Below, piece by piece: positions 20,015 to 27,342 of a DNA stretch of 53,973 nt (its first letter is position 1; every line of letters starts with the position of its first letter). The notes under the pieces were generated by a model. It saw only the letters and a program-made list of their open reading frames with translations, did no database searches and was not told the DNA's origin. The position numbers and the translations under genes are program-made. Source of the DNA: Vibrio sp. 10N.286.49.B3 (GTDB taxonomy: Bacteria > Pseudomonadota > Gammaproteobacteria > Enterobacterales > Vibrionaceae); assembly GCF_002873395.1 (NCBI RefSeq), contig NZ_MCUV01000032.1:1-53973 (forward strand). Direction: 5' to 3'.

Positions 20015-21445
20015 ATGACGGTTAAAACTCGTTTTGCTCCTAGCCCAACTGGCTATCTTCACGTTGGTGGTGCACGTACTGCACTTTACTCTTGGCTTTT
20101 CGCTAAGAATCAAGGTGGTGAATTCGTTCTACGTATCGAAGATACCGACCTTGAGCGTAACTCTAAAGAAGCGGTTGATGCAATTCTAGAAGGTATGCAA
20201 TGGATGGGTATGGAATGGGATGAAGGTCCTTACTACCAATCTAAGCGTTTTGACCGTTACAACGAAATGGTTGATAAGCTACTTGCAGAAGACAAAGCAT
20301 TCAAATGTTATGCGTCTAAAGAACTGCTTGATGAAATTCGTGCAGAGCAAGAAGAAAACAAAGAAATGGCTCGCTACGATGCTAATCACCCAAAAATTGT
20401 TGCAGCTAATGAAGCCGCACAAGAAGGTGATGCTTGTGTTATCCGTTTCCGTAATCCTAAAGAAGGCAGCGTAGTATTTGATGACCAGATCCGTGGTCGC
20501 ATTGAAATCGCAAACAGCCAACTTGATGACCTGATCATTCGTCGTACAGACGGTGCTCCAACTTACAACTTCGTCGTTGTAGTGGATGACTGGGACATGG
20601 GTATTACCCACGTTGTTCGTGGTGAAGATCACATCAACAACACACCTCGCCAAATCAACATCTATGAAGCACTAGGCGCGCCGGTTCCTACGTTTGCTCA
20701 CTGTGCAATGATTCTTGGTGATGACGGTGCAAAACTATCTAAGCGTCATGGTGCTGTATCGGTAATGCAATACCGTGATGAAGGTTACCTACCAAATGCC
20801 CTAAACAACTACTTAGTTCGTCTAGGTTGGTCTCATGGCGATCAAGAAATTTTCTCTCAAGAAGAGATGATTAACTTATTCAGCTTGAACGCAATTAGCA
20901 AATCGGCTTCTGCATTCAACACTGAAAAACTACTTTGGTTGAACAACCACTACATCAAAACATCAGCACCTGAGTATGTTGCAAAATACCTACAATGGCA
21001 TCTAGATGAGCAGAAGATCGATACAACCAATGGTCCTGCTATTACTGAAGTGATCACCTTAGTGGGTGAGCGTTGTAATACTCTTATCGAACTTGCTGAG
21101 CAGTCTCGTTACTTCTACGAAGATTTCTCTGAGTTTGAAGCGGGCGCAGCGAAGAAGCACCTACGTGGTGTGGCTAAAGGTCCACTAGAGCTAGCACTTG
21201 CGAAAGTGGAAGCGCTAGAAGAGTTCACAACAGCAAACATCAAAGATGGTGTGATTGCAGCAGTATGTGAAGAGCTAGAAATTGGTATGGGCAAAATCGG
21301 TATGCCACTACGTGTTGCGGTAACCGGTGGTGGTCAATCACCTTCTGTTGATGCTGTTATGGCACTGATTGGTAAAGAACGTGTTGCTGCGCGCATTAAG
21401 CTAGCACTAGCGTTCATTGCTGAGCGTGAAGCTAACGCACAGTAA
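20015..21445 (+). CDS. gltX: Glutamate--tRNA ligase
   Basis: 476-residue class I synthetase that charges tRNA(Glu). It has the HIGH-type motif HVGG at 16-19, the KMSKS-type motif KLSKRHG and a C-terminal anticodon-binding helical domain. SD AAGGAA lies 7 nt before the ATG. In the region holding the E. coli zinc site (CYC...C-x-H) this protein has CYASKELL and DANHP, so two of the four ligands are missing; a zinc-free version is expected. Its product Glu-tRNA also feeds HemA. Confidence 0.98.
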   Translation: MTVKTRFAPSPTGYLHVGGARTALYSWLFAKNQGGEFVLRIEDTDLERNSKEAVDAILEGMQWMGMEWDEGPYYQSKRFDRYNEMVDKLLAEDKAFKCYASKELLDEIRAEQEENKEMARYDANHPKIVAANEAAQEGDACVIRFRNPKEGSVVFDDQIRGRIEIANSQLDDLIIRRTDGAPTYNFVVVVDDWDMGITHVVRGEDHINNTPRQINIYEALGAPVPTFAHCAMILGDDGAKLSKRHGAVSVMQYRDEGYLPNALNNYLVRLGWSHGDQEIFSQEEMINLFSLNAISKSASAFNTEKLLWLNNHYIKTSAPEYVAKYLQWHLDEQKIDTTNGPAITEVITLVGERCNTLIELAEQSRYFYEDFSEFEAGAAKKHLRGVAKGPLELALAKVEALEEFTTANIKDGVIAAVCEELEIGMGKIGMPLRVAVTGGGQSPSVDAVMALIGKERVAARIKLALAFIAEREANAQ

Positions 21446-21519
21446 TAGCAATGCCGCAAAATACCACATTGATATTAAGGGCTGGGGTTTAGCACGGTAT
21501 TGATGAGTGGAAAATAATA

Positions 21520-21566
21520 GAGCCGCATGAGAGTCGTGATGAACGAACTTTTGTGCGGTTTTTTGT
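21520..21566 (+). terminator. Terminator after gltX
   Basis: AGCCGCA/TGCGGTT outer stem enclosing a second smaller stem, followed by TTTTTT. Confidence 0.7.
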
Positions 21567-21704
21567 TATCTAGTGTTTGAATAAGCTAAGGTGACTATTT
21601 GTTTATTATCTGTCGGTTGCTGTCACTTATTGACTAGGGTAGGAGTGGTGGTATTGACAATAAATAGGTATCCCTTCCTATCTATTTTATTTGAGTCGCT
21701 ATAA

Positions 21705-21722
21705 CAGTTATAGGTATAACTG
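21705..21722. repeat. 18-bp perfect inverted repeat CAGTTATA-GG-TATAACTG
   Basis: Perfect 8-bp arms with a 2-bp spacer, 40 bp past the stop of the small secreted peptide gene and 140 bp past the gltX terminator. It looks like an operator for a dimeric regulator, or a weak transcript-end hairpin for the peptide gene; there is no T run. Confidence 0.6.
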
Positions 21723-21761
21723 AACGAACGTGTTGGCTAGGTGTATAACGGTTCAATCGAC

Positions 21762-21929
21762 TTAACGTTTTTTATTGTTCGTATGATTAATTGGCATACG
21801 ATCATCTTTATCATGACCTTTCTTAGCCATATAATTGTGCTGATTATCGTAGCTCGACATTTTGTCCATTGCTGCGAATGATGAAACCGAAAAGCCTAGG
21901 GTCAGTGCTAGAATCATTAGAATTTTCAT
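21762..21929 (-). CDS. Small secreted peptide, 55 residues, unknown function
   Basis: ATG at 21929 has a strong SD (AGAGG, 5 nt upstream). The product begins with a textbook signal peptide, MKILMILALTLGFSVSSFA, with cleavage predicted after SFA. The mature 36 residues are very polar, rich in Asp, Lys, Asn, His and Met, and contain no Cys (pieces include YDNQHNYMAKKGHDKDD and INHTNNKKR). The composition would suit metal binding or a periplasmic/extracellular role, but this is only inference. It has its own promoter region with a CRP-like site at 22063-22084 and is isolated between gltX and fadL terminators. I do not recognise a family. Confidence 0.7.
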   Translation of the reverse strand: MKILMILALTLGFSVSSFAAMDKMSSYDNQHNYMAKKGHDKDDRMPINHTNNKKR

Positions 21930-21949
21930 TATTGCCTCTCTTTTTCATA

Positions 21950-22019
21950 ATAGCTTGATGATGACAAATTGTTTGTCAGTGCAAAATAGCTTGTTGATGC
22001 AAAATTTGTTTTTAGAAGA
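21950..22019. repeat. Imperfect tandem repeat (36-bp period) in the leader of the small peptide gene
   Basis: ATAGCTTGATGATGACAAA (from 21950) recurs as ATAGCTTGTTGATGCAAAA (from 21986). The first unit also contains a GACAAA/TTTGTC hairpin. Both lie in the predicted 5' UTR, just upstream of the SD. Confidence 0.6.
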
Positions 22020-22062
22020 ATGAATCGCTTCTAATTACATAAGACCTAAGCTTATAAGTAAA

Positions 22063-22084
22063 AATTTCGATTTAGATCACATTT
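22063..22084 (-). promoter_or_regulatory. Candidate CRP site for the small peptide gene
   Basis: On the minus strand AAATGTGATCTAAATCGAAATT matches the CRP consensus well: TGTGA perfect, 6-bp spacer, TCGAA for TCACA, and the flanking A and T bases. A TTATGT -10 candidate (22037-22042) would put the start near 22030, so the site would be centred roughly 42 bp upstream, the class II position. Confidence 0.6.
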
Positions 22085-22095
22085 TGTCGGGGCAA

Positions 22096-22137
22096 TAAAA
22101 AAAGCGCCGAACAATCAAATGCTTCGGCGCTTTTATT
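22096..22137 (-). terminator. Terminator of the first fadL gene
   Basis: AAAGCGCCGA/TCGGCGCTTT stem with A and T tracts on both sides, 13 bp past the fadL stop. Confidence 0.85.
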
Positions 22138-22149
22138 TTTACTCGTTAC

Positions 22150-23439
22150 TTAGAAGATATAGTTAAACTGTAAACCGGCTAACCAGATATCACCTGAGAC
22201 ACTGCCTTCAAAAGCACCACCAATGTCAGCCGCCTGATCATCTGACTCACCGCGAGGCTCATAAATAGCCGCTTCTTTAGCATGAATATAAGTTAAACCT
22301 GCATCCAAGCTAAACTGTGAGCTAAAGGCGTAGCTAGCACCGGCACTAAACCAAGTACGGTCAGTTTCAGGGATAGTTGCAGTACGGTTTTTATCACTCA
22401 CCGCTGACATATCGTAAGCAATACCAGTGCGCAGAGTCAGTTTTGGGCTGTAAAGATAAGTCGCACCAATCGCAAAGCGGTAGTTATCTTCCCAGTTCTC
22501 ATCTTTAATTACGCTTGATCCTAACTCATCAAGCTCAGCAACAAGCTGCTCAAAAGAACTCCAATCAGTCCAGTTAACGCTAGCGTGCATTGCCCAGCGA
22601 TCAGTTAACTGATGAAAACTGGCAATTTCTACGGTTTGTGGCAGGGCAATGGAAAGTTTTCCTGGGAGCTTAGTATCTGCTCCTTCTCCAAACCCTATGC
22701 CATTAGCGTGACCGGCAAAGTCCATCATTACTTCAGATTTGTACGTTACACCAATGCGGTGATCGTCATTAACTTGCCAAGCTGCACCCAGTTGATAACC
22801 CCAAGCGGTATCATCACCTTCCATATATTTTAAAGTAATGTCATTACCGCCTGATATATGGTCAGGTAGTGTTGCTCCAAAGTGACCTTCACCTAATACG
22901 TAACGAATACCACCACCAATGCTAACAGCATCCGTTAACTGGTAAGCAAGGTTAGCATTAACTTCCATCGTCATGATGCTCGCTTGATCACCAAAGTGGC
23001 TACCAGCAAAGTCACTACCAAGATCGGTTTCCATACCGTAATTTGTACCAAGGGCAAAACCGAAGAATAGATCTTGGTTGATTTGATGCGAGAGGTAGAA
23101 GTTAGGGATCACTGCATTATGAGCAATGTCGTTACTTGTTGCATCGTAGCTAATATCGCCACCTGTTGAGGGCGGTGTTACTGTGCCAGAAACATCCATA
23201 TTGGGTGCGACATAAATAGCACCCGTTGAAATTTGCGTTCCTTTTAGGTACGTCAGCATCGCAGGGTTACGCCATTGTGCGCTGGCGTTGTCTGCCATTG
23301 CTGCTTCACCGGCGTAAGCACGACCAAGACCAGTAGCTGAATACTCAGCCAGTTGAAAGCCGGCGGCATTGGTAGTTGCGCTGTGAGAAAGTAAGCCGAA
23401 AATGACGGCAAGAGAGAGGGACGTCCTGTTATATTTCAT
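22150..23439 (-). CDS. fadL: Outer-membrane long-chain fatty acid transporter, FadL family (copy 1)
   Basis: 429 residues with a signal peptide ending TTNA-AGFQL. The mature N-terminus AGFQLAEYSATGLGRAYAGEAA and the NPA motif (QWRNPAML) are hallmarks of the FadL/TodX barrel; the C-terminus FNYIF is the BAM signal. FadL proteins bring long-chain fatty acids or other hydrophobic compounds across the outer membrane. A second FadL lies upstream in the same direction, separated by 496 bp and a terminator, so the two are independently transcribed. Substrate difference between copies cannot be told from sequence. Confidence 0.93.
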   Translation of the reverse strand: MKYNRTSLSLAVIFGLLSHSATTNAAGFQLAEYSATGLGRAYAGEAAMADNASAQWRNPAMLTYLKGTQISTGAIYVAPNMDVSGTVTPPSTGGDISYDATSNDIAHNAVIPNFYLSHQINQDLFFGFALGTNYGMETDLGSDFAGSHFGDQASIMTMEVNANLAYQLTDAVSIGGGIRYVLGEGHFGATLPDHISGGNDITLKYMEGDDTAWGYQLGAAWQVNDDHRIGVTYKSEVMMDFAGHANGIGFGEGADTKLPGKLSIALPQTVEIASFHQLTDRWAMHASVNWTDWSSFEQLVAELDELGSSVIKDENWEDNYRFAIGATYLYSPKLTLRTGIAYDMSAVSDKNRTATIPETDRTWFSAGASYAFSSQFSLDAGLTYIHAKEAAIYEPRGESDDQAADIGGAFEGSVSGDIWLAGLQFNYIF

Positions 23440-23602
23440 TTGAATGTTCGCTGAAGTAACTATATTAAGAGCGCTAGTTTATGTTTAGAGTGGTTACTTT
23501 AGAAATGAAATTACATTTAAAGGGAATATTAAGAGTTTTGTATCAAATTCTTACATTAATTAGCGATAAACTCTTTAAATGAGACTTATCATCTTGGCTT
23601 TG

Positions 23603-23652
23603 AGCGTACACCTGTAGGGTGAGTGGGCGCTTTGGTGCTACGCCTGTACGCT
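23603..23652. repeat. Structured inverted repeat, possible RNA element
   Basis: Arms AGCGTACA and TGTACGCT (perfect, 8 bp) enclose a 34-nt segment with an inner GTAG/CTAC pairing, giving a two-stage hairpin. No T run follows. Confidence 0.5.
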
Positions 23653-23793
23653 GAAATTGATTATTAAATCAACCAATTAGAGGCAAATAGTAAAGGCTAT
23701 AAAAAGTAAAAGCAAGATAAATGCCATATTACTAGGCAGGGAAGGGTGTAAAGGTGATTCTGCAGACCGCTCAAGACCTCCCTATACGCTTAG

Positions 23794-23815
23794 CAATGGG
23801 CATTCATGCCCATTG
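23794..23815. repeat. 22-bp palindrome CAATGGGCAT-TC-ATGCCCATTG
   Basis: Perfect 10-bp arms with a 2-bp spacer. It lies downstream of fadL copy 2. It may be a regulator operator or a REP-like hairpin; only one copy is in this window. Confidence 0.6.
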
Positions 23816-23879
23816 ATGTTGCTCCATCATATTCACAATGTTAGCTGTCTATGGCGTACGTAGTGATAAATATCAGGCA

Positions 23880-23911
23880 TAAAAAAGGGCTGGCAAATGC
23901 CAACCCTAAAT
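23880..23911 (-). terminator. Terminator of the second fadL gene
   Basis: AGGG(T/C)TGGC stem with an AAT-type loop; on the minus strand it ends in CCCTTTTTT. Confidence 0.8.
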
Positions 23912-23935
23912 ACATTCAGCTTACATGATGAGTGA

Positions 23936-25168
23936 TTAGAAGCTGCGGCTGTATTGTAAGCCAACCAAAATAGCATCTGCACGTGTGGTTGCTGTGATTG
24001 ATGAACCAAGAAGTGGTGTGCTTTCTTCAACATCAACATCAGCACCGATTAGGTAAGTGAAACCAAAGTCGATATTTGACTTTTGGTTGATGTGGTATGT
24101 AAAGCCTGCCGATAGCCATTGACGATCAGAATCTGGTACTGATACTGAGGTTAACTCGTCTTGCGCACTGGTGTCGTACATGTAACCGGCACGTAGAGTC
24201 CAATCACGGTTGAGGTAGTAAGTACCACCAATCGCGTAGTGCCAACCATCTTGCCAAGCGTAGTCTTTACTATAGCTTCCTACCTGACCTAATATACCAT
24301 CTTGTAAATTATCAAACTCGATAGAATCAAACGTACTCCAACCAATCCATTGTACGCTGTAGTGCACGGCAAATTTTGTATCGTCAATGCGATGATAACC
24401 AGAGAACTCCACCATATCAGGCAGTGGCAAGGTGATCTCTTGGCCTTTATCATCTTCTGCTGTCATCTCTGGGCTGTAGTGGTAAGCCAAACCAAAGCGG
24501 TTATTTTCATTCACTTCATACACAGCGCCAAGGTTAAAGCCGACAGCCCAACCAGTTGCGTTATCGACATCAAGTAAAGCTGTGCCACTAGCAAGCTCAC
24601 GTTTCATGGTACCCGCACCGTAAATAACATCTAATCCGGCACCAAAGCTGAGTTGATCATTGACACGGTAAGAACCAGATAGACCTAAGTTGACACTTTT
24701 TACATCGGTCAGACCACCATATTCATGACCGCCAAAGTCATCACCAAATTCCGTTTTAGTACCAAAGTTGGTGTAGGCGTTCATACCGACTGCAAACTTG
24801 TCGTTGATTGGCACAATAAGGTGAATATTCGGTGCAATTGAGGTATCACCAGCGTCGTTGTAATCATCAATACTTTGCTCTGGTTGAAAGTAGCCTGGCT
24901 TATATTTGGCGTCTTTAACTTTAATGTCTGAGGTAATGGTATTAAAGCCTAGCGACAGTGACGTCTCATCAAACAGTGCCATGGCTGCTGGGTTACGCGC
25001 CATTACTGCTGCGTTATCAGCGATAACCGCATCACCAGCGGCTGCGCGGCCAAGACCGGTTGCCGATTGTGAGTTTAATTGAAAGCCTGCAGCCATTGCT
25101 TGTTGTGATGCTACAGCTACCGTTAACGCTAAAAGTGATTTTTTAAACAGACGCGTCTGTACAGTCAT
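23936..25168 (-). CDS. fadL: Outer-membrane long-chain fatty acid transporter, FadL family (copy 2)
   Basis: 410 residues with a signal peptide ending AMA-AGFQL. The mature start AGFQLNSQSATGLGRAAAGDA, the MARNPAAMA motif and the terminal aromatic SRSF fit the FadL barrel. It shares the family framework with copy 1 but is clearly diverged. In Vibrio, tandem fadL genes next to a sigma factor and fadIJ are conserved, so uptake and beta-oxidation genes are neighbours. A possible FadR half-operator lies upstream at 25288-25304. Confidence 0.93.
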   Translation of the reverse strand: MTVQTRLFKKSLLALTVAVASQQAMAAGFQLNSQSATGLGRAAAGDAVIADNAAVMARNPAAMALFDETSLSLGFNTITSDIKVKDAKYKPGYFQPEQSIDDYNDAGDTSIAPNIHLIVPINDKFAVGMNAYTNFGTKTEFGDDFGGHEYGGLTDVKSVNLGLSGSYRVNDQLSFGAGLDVIYGAGTMKRELASGTALLDVDNATGWAVGFNLGAVYEVNENNRFGLAYHYSPEMTAEDDKGQEITLPLPDMVEFSGYHRIDDTKFAVHYSVQWIGWSTFDSIEFDNLQDGILGQVGSYSKDYAWQDGWHYAIGGTYYLNRDWTLRAGYMYDTSAQDELTSVSVPDSDRQWLSAGFTYHINQKSNIDFGFTYLIGADVDVEESTPLLGSSITATTRADAILVGLQYSRSF

Positions 25169-25576
25169 GGTATTGATTCCTATTAAGAGAACGCGCCAAA
25201 TTTCAGAGAGCTGGCGGCTTCATTATTGAGTGTTTACTCGTGAACACTAATCATTGGCGACGATAATAGAGGTAAGTGAATAAAATAGAAATCCGACCAT
25301 TGGCTAATCTGGCGCTAAAATTAGTAAAATAACGCTCATATGTCGCGAATGTGCCGTTAAAATAGAGGTTTTAGAGTTTTAGCTCTAAATAAATGAGACC
25401 AGATAAATAAAAATTAAAGGAACTTATTTCTAATCTTAGCTTATGTTTTAAGTGATTGATATCTATGGTTTGGTAGTGTCCAATAACTCAAGTGTATAAA
25501 AAGAGTATTGAACACCACACATCGCTGGAGGAGGGAGGTTTGGTTGGTTTTTATCCAATCTAAGACAAATGTCTAT
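25169..25576. other. Upstream region of fadL copy 2
   Basis: 408 bp between the DUF3379 stop and the fadL start, both minus strand. It holds a GTGTTTA-CTCG-TGAACAC imperfect hairpin near 25230-25248 and the FadR-like site. No ORF or clear terminator for the sigma/DUF3379 pair was found. Confidence 0.5.
25288..25304 (-). promoter_or_regulatory. Weak FadR-like site upstream of fadL copy 2
   Basis: Minus-strand AATGGTCGGATTTC has the TGGTCNGA half of the FadR palindrome TGGTCNGACCA but lacks the second half. Its location 120-135 bp ahead of a fadL gene makes it worth recording; alone it is weak. Confidence 0.3.
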
Positions 25577-26305
25577 TTAGCTGCTTTTTTTTAGCATTGG
25601 AGCCAGTTTTTCGGAGATCTTAGCGACATCTTCTCCATTTTCACCCACTAAGATAAGACTGCTATGCTCGATAGGGATGATGATCCCCTGCATATTGTCT
25701 TGGCTAAACGTATCGGCTTGCTCACTCGCTACCGTGGTTAAAAACAGTGTAACTTTGCCTTTTTCACCCTGGAAGACCATGTGCATGGCGTTGGATTCAC
25801 CAAAGCCACAATGGTTTAAGTAGTAAACGTGATACGGAAAATTTTGCTGAAACTGGTAAGCAAATGGCGACAACTTGGTGTTAATTTGCTGTGATGAGAC
25901 ATTTTCATCCACTTGGCTAATAAAGGCTTTTTCACTAGTCACATGATGCATAGCGGTATCGGCCAATGTTGCGTGCGCCGAGGAAACCAGTGCATTGCCC
26001 CAGTTGATTTGTCCCATTGCAAGACCTGCAACAAAAGCGACCGATGCGGCCATGGTCATTGCTCGTTTCACAAAACTGACTTTAACGACATTACTGTCAT
26101 CCACATTGCTTTGTTTAAACAGAATTCGATCGGCGAGATCATCAGGCACATCGACATCCATCGCATTGGCAATCTGGTTATCTAAACTCATCACTTCATC
26201 TAGAAACTTGGCATGACTTTCATTGCTATTGATGACATCAAGCAACTCACTGTCACGCTGTTTTGGCTGTGATAAAACACGGCGACGAAACTCTAAATCA
26301 TCCAT
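25577..26305 (-). CDS. DUF3379 membrane protein, probable anti-sigma factor
   Basis: 242 residues. An N-terminal cytoplasmic part (about 1-80) is followed by one membrane segment near 82-100 (AMTMAASVAFVAGLAMG) and a periplasmic domain of about 140 residues. This topology, and the 8-nt overlap with the sigma gene, suggest a membrane anti-sigma partner. The family itself (DUF3379) has no assigned function that I know; the anti-sigma role is inference from context. No ZAS-type HxxxCxxC zinc motif is visible in the N-terminal part. Confidence 0.75.
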   Translation of the reverse strand: MDDLEFRRRVLSQPKQRDSELLDVINSNESHAKFLDEVMSLDNQIANAMDVDVPDDLADRILFKQSNVDDSNVVKVSFVKRAMTMAASVAFVAGLAMGQINWGNALVSSAHATLADTAMHHVTSEKAFISQVDENVSSQQINTKLSPFAYQFQQNFPYHVYYLNHCGFGESNAMHMVFQGEKGKVTLFLTTVASEQADTFSQDNMQGIIIPIEHSSLILVGENGEDVAKISEKLAPMLKKSS

Positions 26306-26873
26306 TGTTTTGTCCTCTTGGTGCCTCTTCAGACTCTAATGCTTCTTTGAGTTGATTACGGGCTCGAAATAAACGTGTCATAACGGTATTTTTATTTAAC
26401 TGCAAAATATCGGCAATCTCTTCACCACTAAATCCGCCGATAACTTGCAAGAAAAGTGGTTCGCGATAATCGACTTCTAAGTTCATGATTTGTGCCTGAA
26501 GCCATTGTTGTTGATGGTGTGGATCATCGGTTATCTTAACATCATGTCCATGATCATCTATATCGACCAGATCGAGTTGTTTACGTTCAAATCGGCGTGC
26601 ATTCTCTCGTCTTAAGATGGTAATTAGCCATGACTTTGCCGCTTTTTCATCTTGCAAGCTATCGAGAGACTTCCATGCCCGTAAGCAGGTTTCTTGCACG
26701 AGATCTTCAGCAATGCTTTTGTCTTTGCATAGCCAGTATCCGTAGCGAAAAAGATCACGGTGATAGGCTCTAACTAGGGCTTCATATTTTCTTTGTTTAT
26801 CCATAGTAGAGTTGACCGTGCTAGGCGACTTTTTCTTTCCAAATAATTTTCTTATCGACACAGGAGCCTCCAT
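26298..26873 (-). CDS. ECF-type RNA polymerase sigma factor
   Basis: 191 residues. Region 2 (YHRDLFRYGYWLCKDKSIAEDLVQET) and region 4 (FSGEEIADILQLNKNTVMTRLFRARNQL) are intact; there is no region 3, as in ECF/group IV factors. The start is uncertain: ATG at 26873 has only a poor SD, while GTG at 26861 has GGAGG 5 nt upstream, and ATG at 26804 (MDKQRKYEAL) is where family similarity begins. It overlaps the DUF3379 gene, so the two should be translated together. In Vibrio this pair is conserved beside fadL; its regulon is unknown to me. Confidence 0.9.
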   Translation of the reverse strand: MEAPVSIRKLFGKKKSPSTVNSTMDKQRKYEALVRAYHRDLFRYGYWLCKDKSIAEDLVQETCLRAWKSLDSLQDEKAAKSWLITILRRENARRFERKQLDLVDIDDHGHDVKITDDPHHQQQWLQAQIMNLEVDYREPLFLQVIGGFSGEEIADILQLNKNTVMTRLFRARNQLKEALESEEAPRGQNNG

Positions 26874-26955
26874 TTTTGCTCTGTGAATGGCAGTTAAGCA
26901 GCAATTTATTGAGTGTAGAACTTTTTATGCCAGAAGCGGTAAATCCAATAAAAAA

Positions 26956-26969
26956 TTGATCTACTTCAA
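26956..26969 (+). promoter_or_regulatory. Candidate FNR box of the small RNA promoter
   Basis: TTGATCTACTTCAA matches the FNR consensus TTGATNNNNATCAA at 9 of 10 positions. Its centre (26962/26963) lies 41.5 bp before 27004, the class II activator position for the predicted start. There is no good -35 hexamer, as expected of an activator-dependent promoter. Confidence 0.6.
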
Positions 26970-26990
26970 AATGTGATTATGTGAAGCCGT

Positions 26991-26996
26991 TATAGT
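26991..26996 (+). promoter_or_regulatory. -10 element (TATAGT) of the small RNA promoter
   Basis: TATAGT sits 7-8 nt before the G of the first stem at 27003/27004, 21 bp past the FNR box. Confidence 0.55.
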
Positions 26997-27000
26997 GTAC

Positions 27001-27170
27001 GTTGTCATCTCATTGACCATTCGTGGTTGATATGTTGAGCAAGATGACAACTTCCTTTTGAAGGCTGACTTTACTTTCTCCTAATCAGGAAACTGATTAT
27101 TTTCGATTGACGCAAGTTAATTGCTTTATTTAGATATTCCGACCACGCATTCTTTGTGTGGTTTTTTTTT
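27001..27170 (+). ncRNA. Candidate FNR-regulated small RNA, roughly 170 nt
   Basis: The sequence forms four hairpins in order: GTTGTCATCT (27001-27010) with AGATGACAAC (27042-27051) enclosing TGACCA-TTCG-TGGTTG (27014-27029); a short CCTT-TTG-AAGG; TAATCAG-GAAA-CTGATTA near 27081-27098; and a terminator ACCACGCA/TGTGTGGT with nine T (27142-27170). UUCG and GAAA tetraloops are marks of selected RNA. Both flanking genes point away (sigma minus, fadI plus), and the fadIJ promoter and FadR site lie beyond the terminator, so this is a separate transcript. The loop segment ACTTCCTTTTGAA resembles, from memory, the unpaired segment of enterobacterial FnrS. Identity is not established. Confidence 0.7.
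27142..27170 (+). terminator. Strong rho-independent terminator of the small RNA
   Basis: ACCACGCA-TTCTT-TGTGTGGT stem (8 bp, one G-U) followed by nine T. No annotated plus-strand gene precedes it. Confidence 0.85.
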
Positions 27171-27208
27171 GCCTGTCATCCCACATACTTACCTATAATT
27201 ATAAACAC

Positions 27209-27237
27209 TTGTTTGATTTATTTAACATCTTTATTAC
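27209..27237 (+). promoter_or_regulatory. fadIJ promoter
   Basis: -35 TTGTTT (27209-27214) and -10 TATTAC (27232-27237) are separated by 17 bp. The expected start, near 27244, falls within the FadR operator. Confidence 0.6.
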
Positions 27238-27240
27238 ACT

Positions 27241-27257
27241 AATCAGGTCGGACCTCT
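27241..27257 (+). promoter_or_regulatory. FadR operator of fadIJ
   Basis: AATCAGGTCGGACCTCT contains the perfect palindrome AGGTC-G-GACCT, which matches the FadR core GGTCNGACC. Placed over the likely transcription start, it should repress fadIJ until acyl-CoA is bound by FadR. Confidence 0.8.
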
Positions 27258-27342
27258 ACTATCTCGTCTCTATTGATAAACAAATTATTCAGTAGAACGG
27301 GTTTACTCTCGTTGATCATTGATCGGCAGCTAAGGAGAAATA

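Larger units (their letters stand above)
23440..23935. other. Intergenic region between the two fadL genes
   Basis: 496 bp. Holds the promoter of fadL copy 1, a long structured inverted repeat at 23603-23652, a 22-bp palindrome at 23794-23815 and the fadL copy 2 terminator at 23880-23911. I see no credible ORF. Confidence 0.6.

Noticed and set aside
21446..21570. A small RNA gene downstream of gltX
   Set aside because: The hairpin and T run are explained as the gltX terminator, and I found no separate promoter.
23440..23935. CRISPR array or mobile-element remnant in the fadL gap
   Set aside because: The palindromes are single, different from each other, and there are no spaced direct repeats, terminal repeats or transposase fragments.
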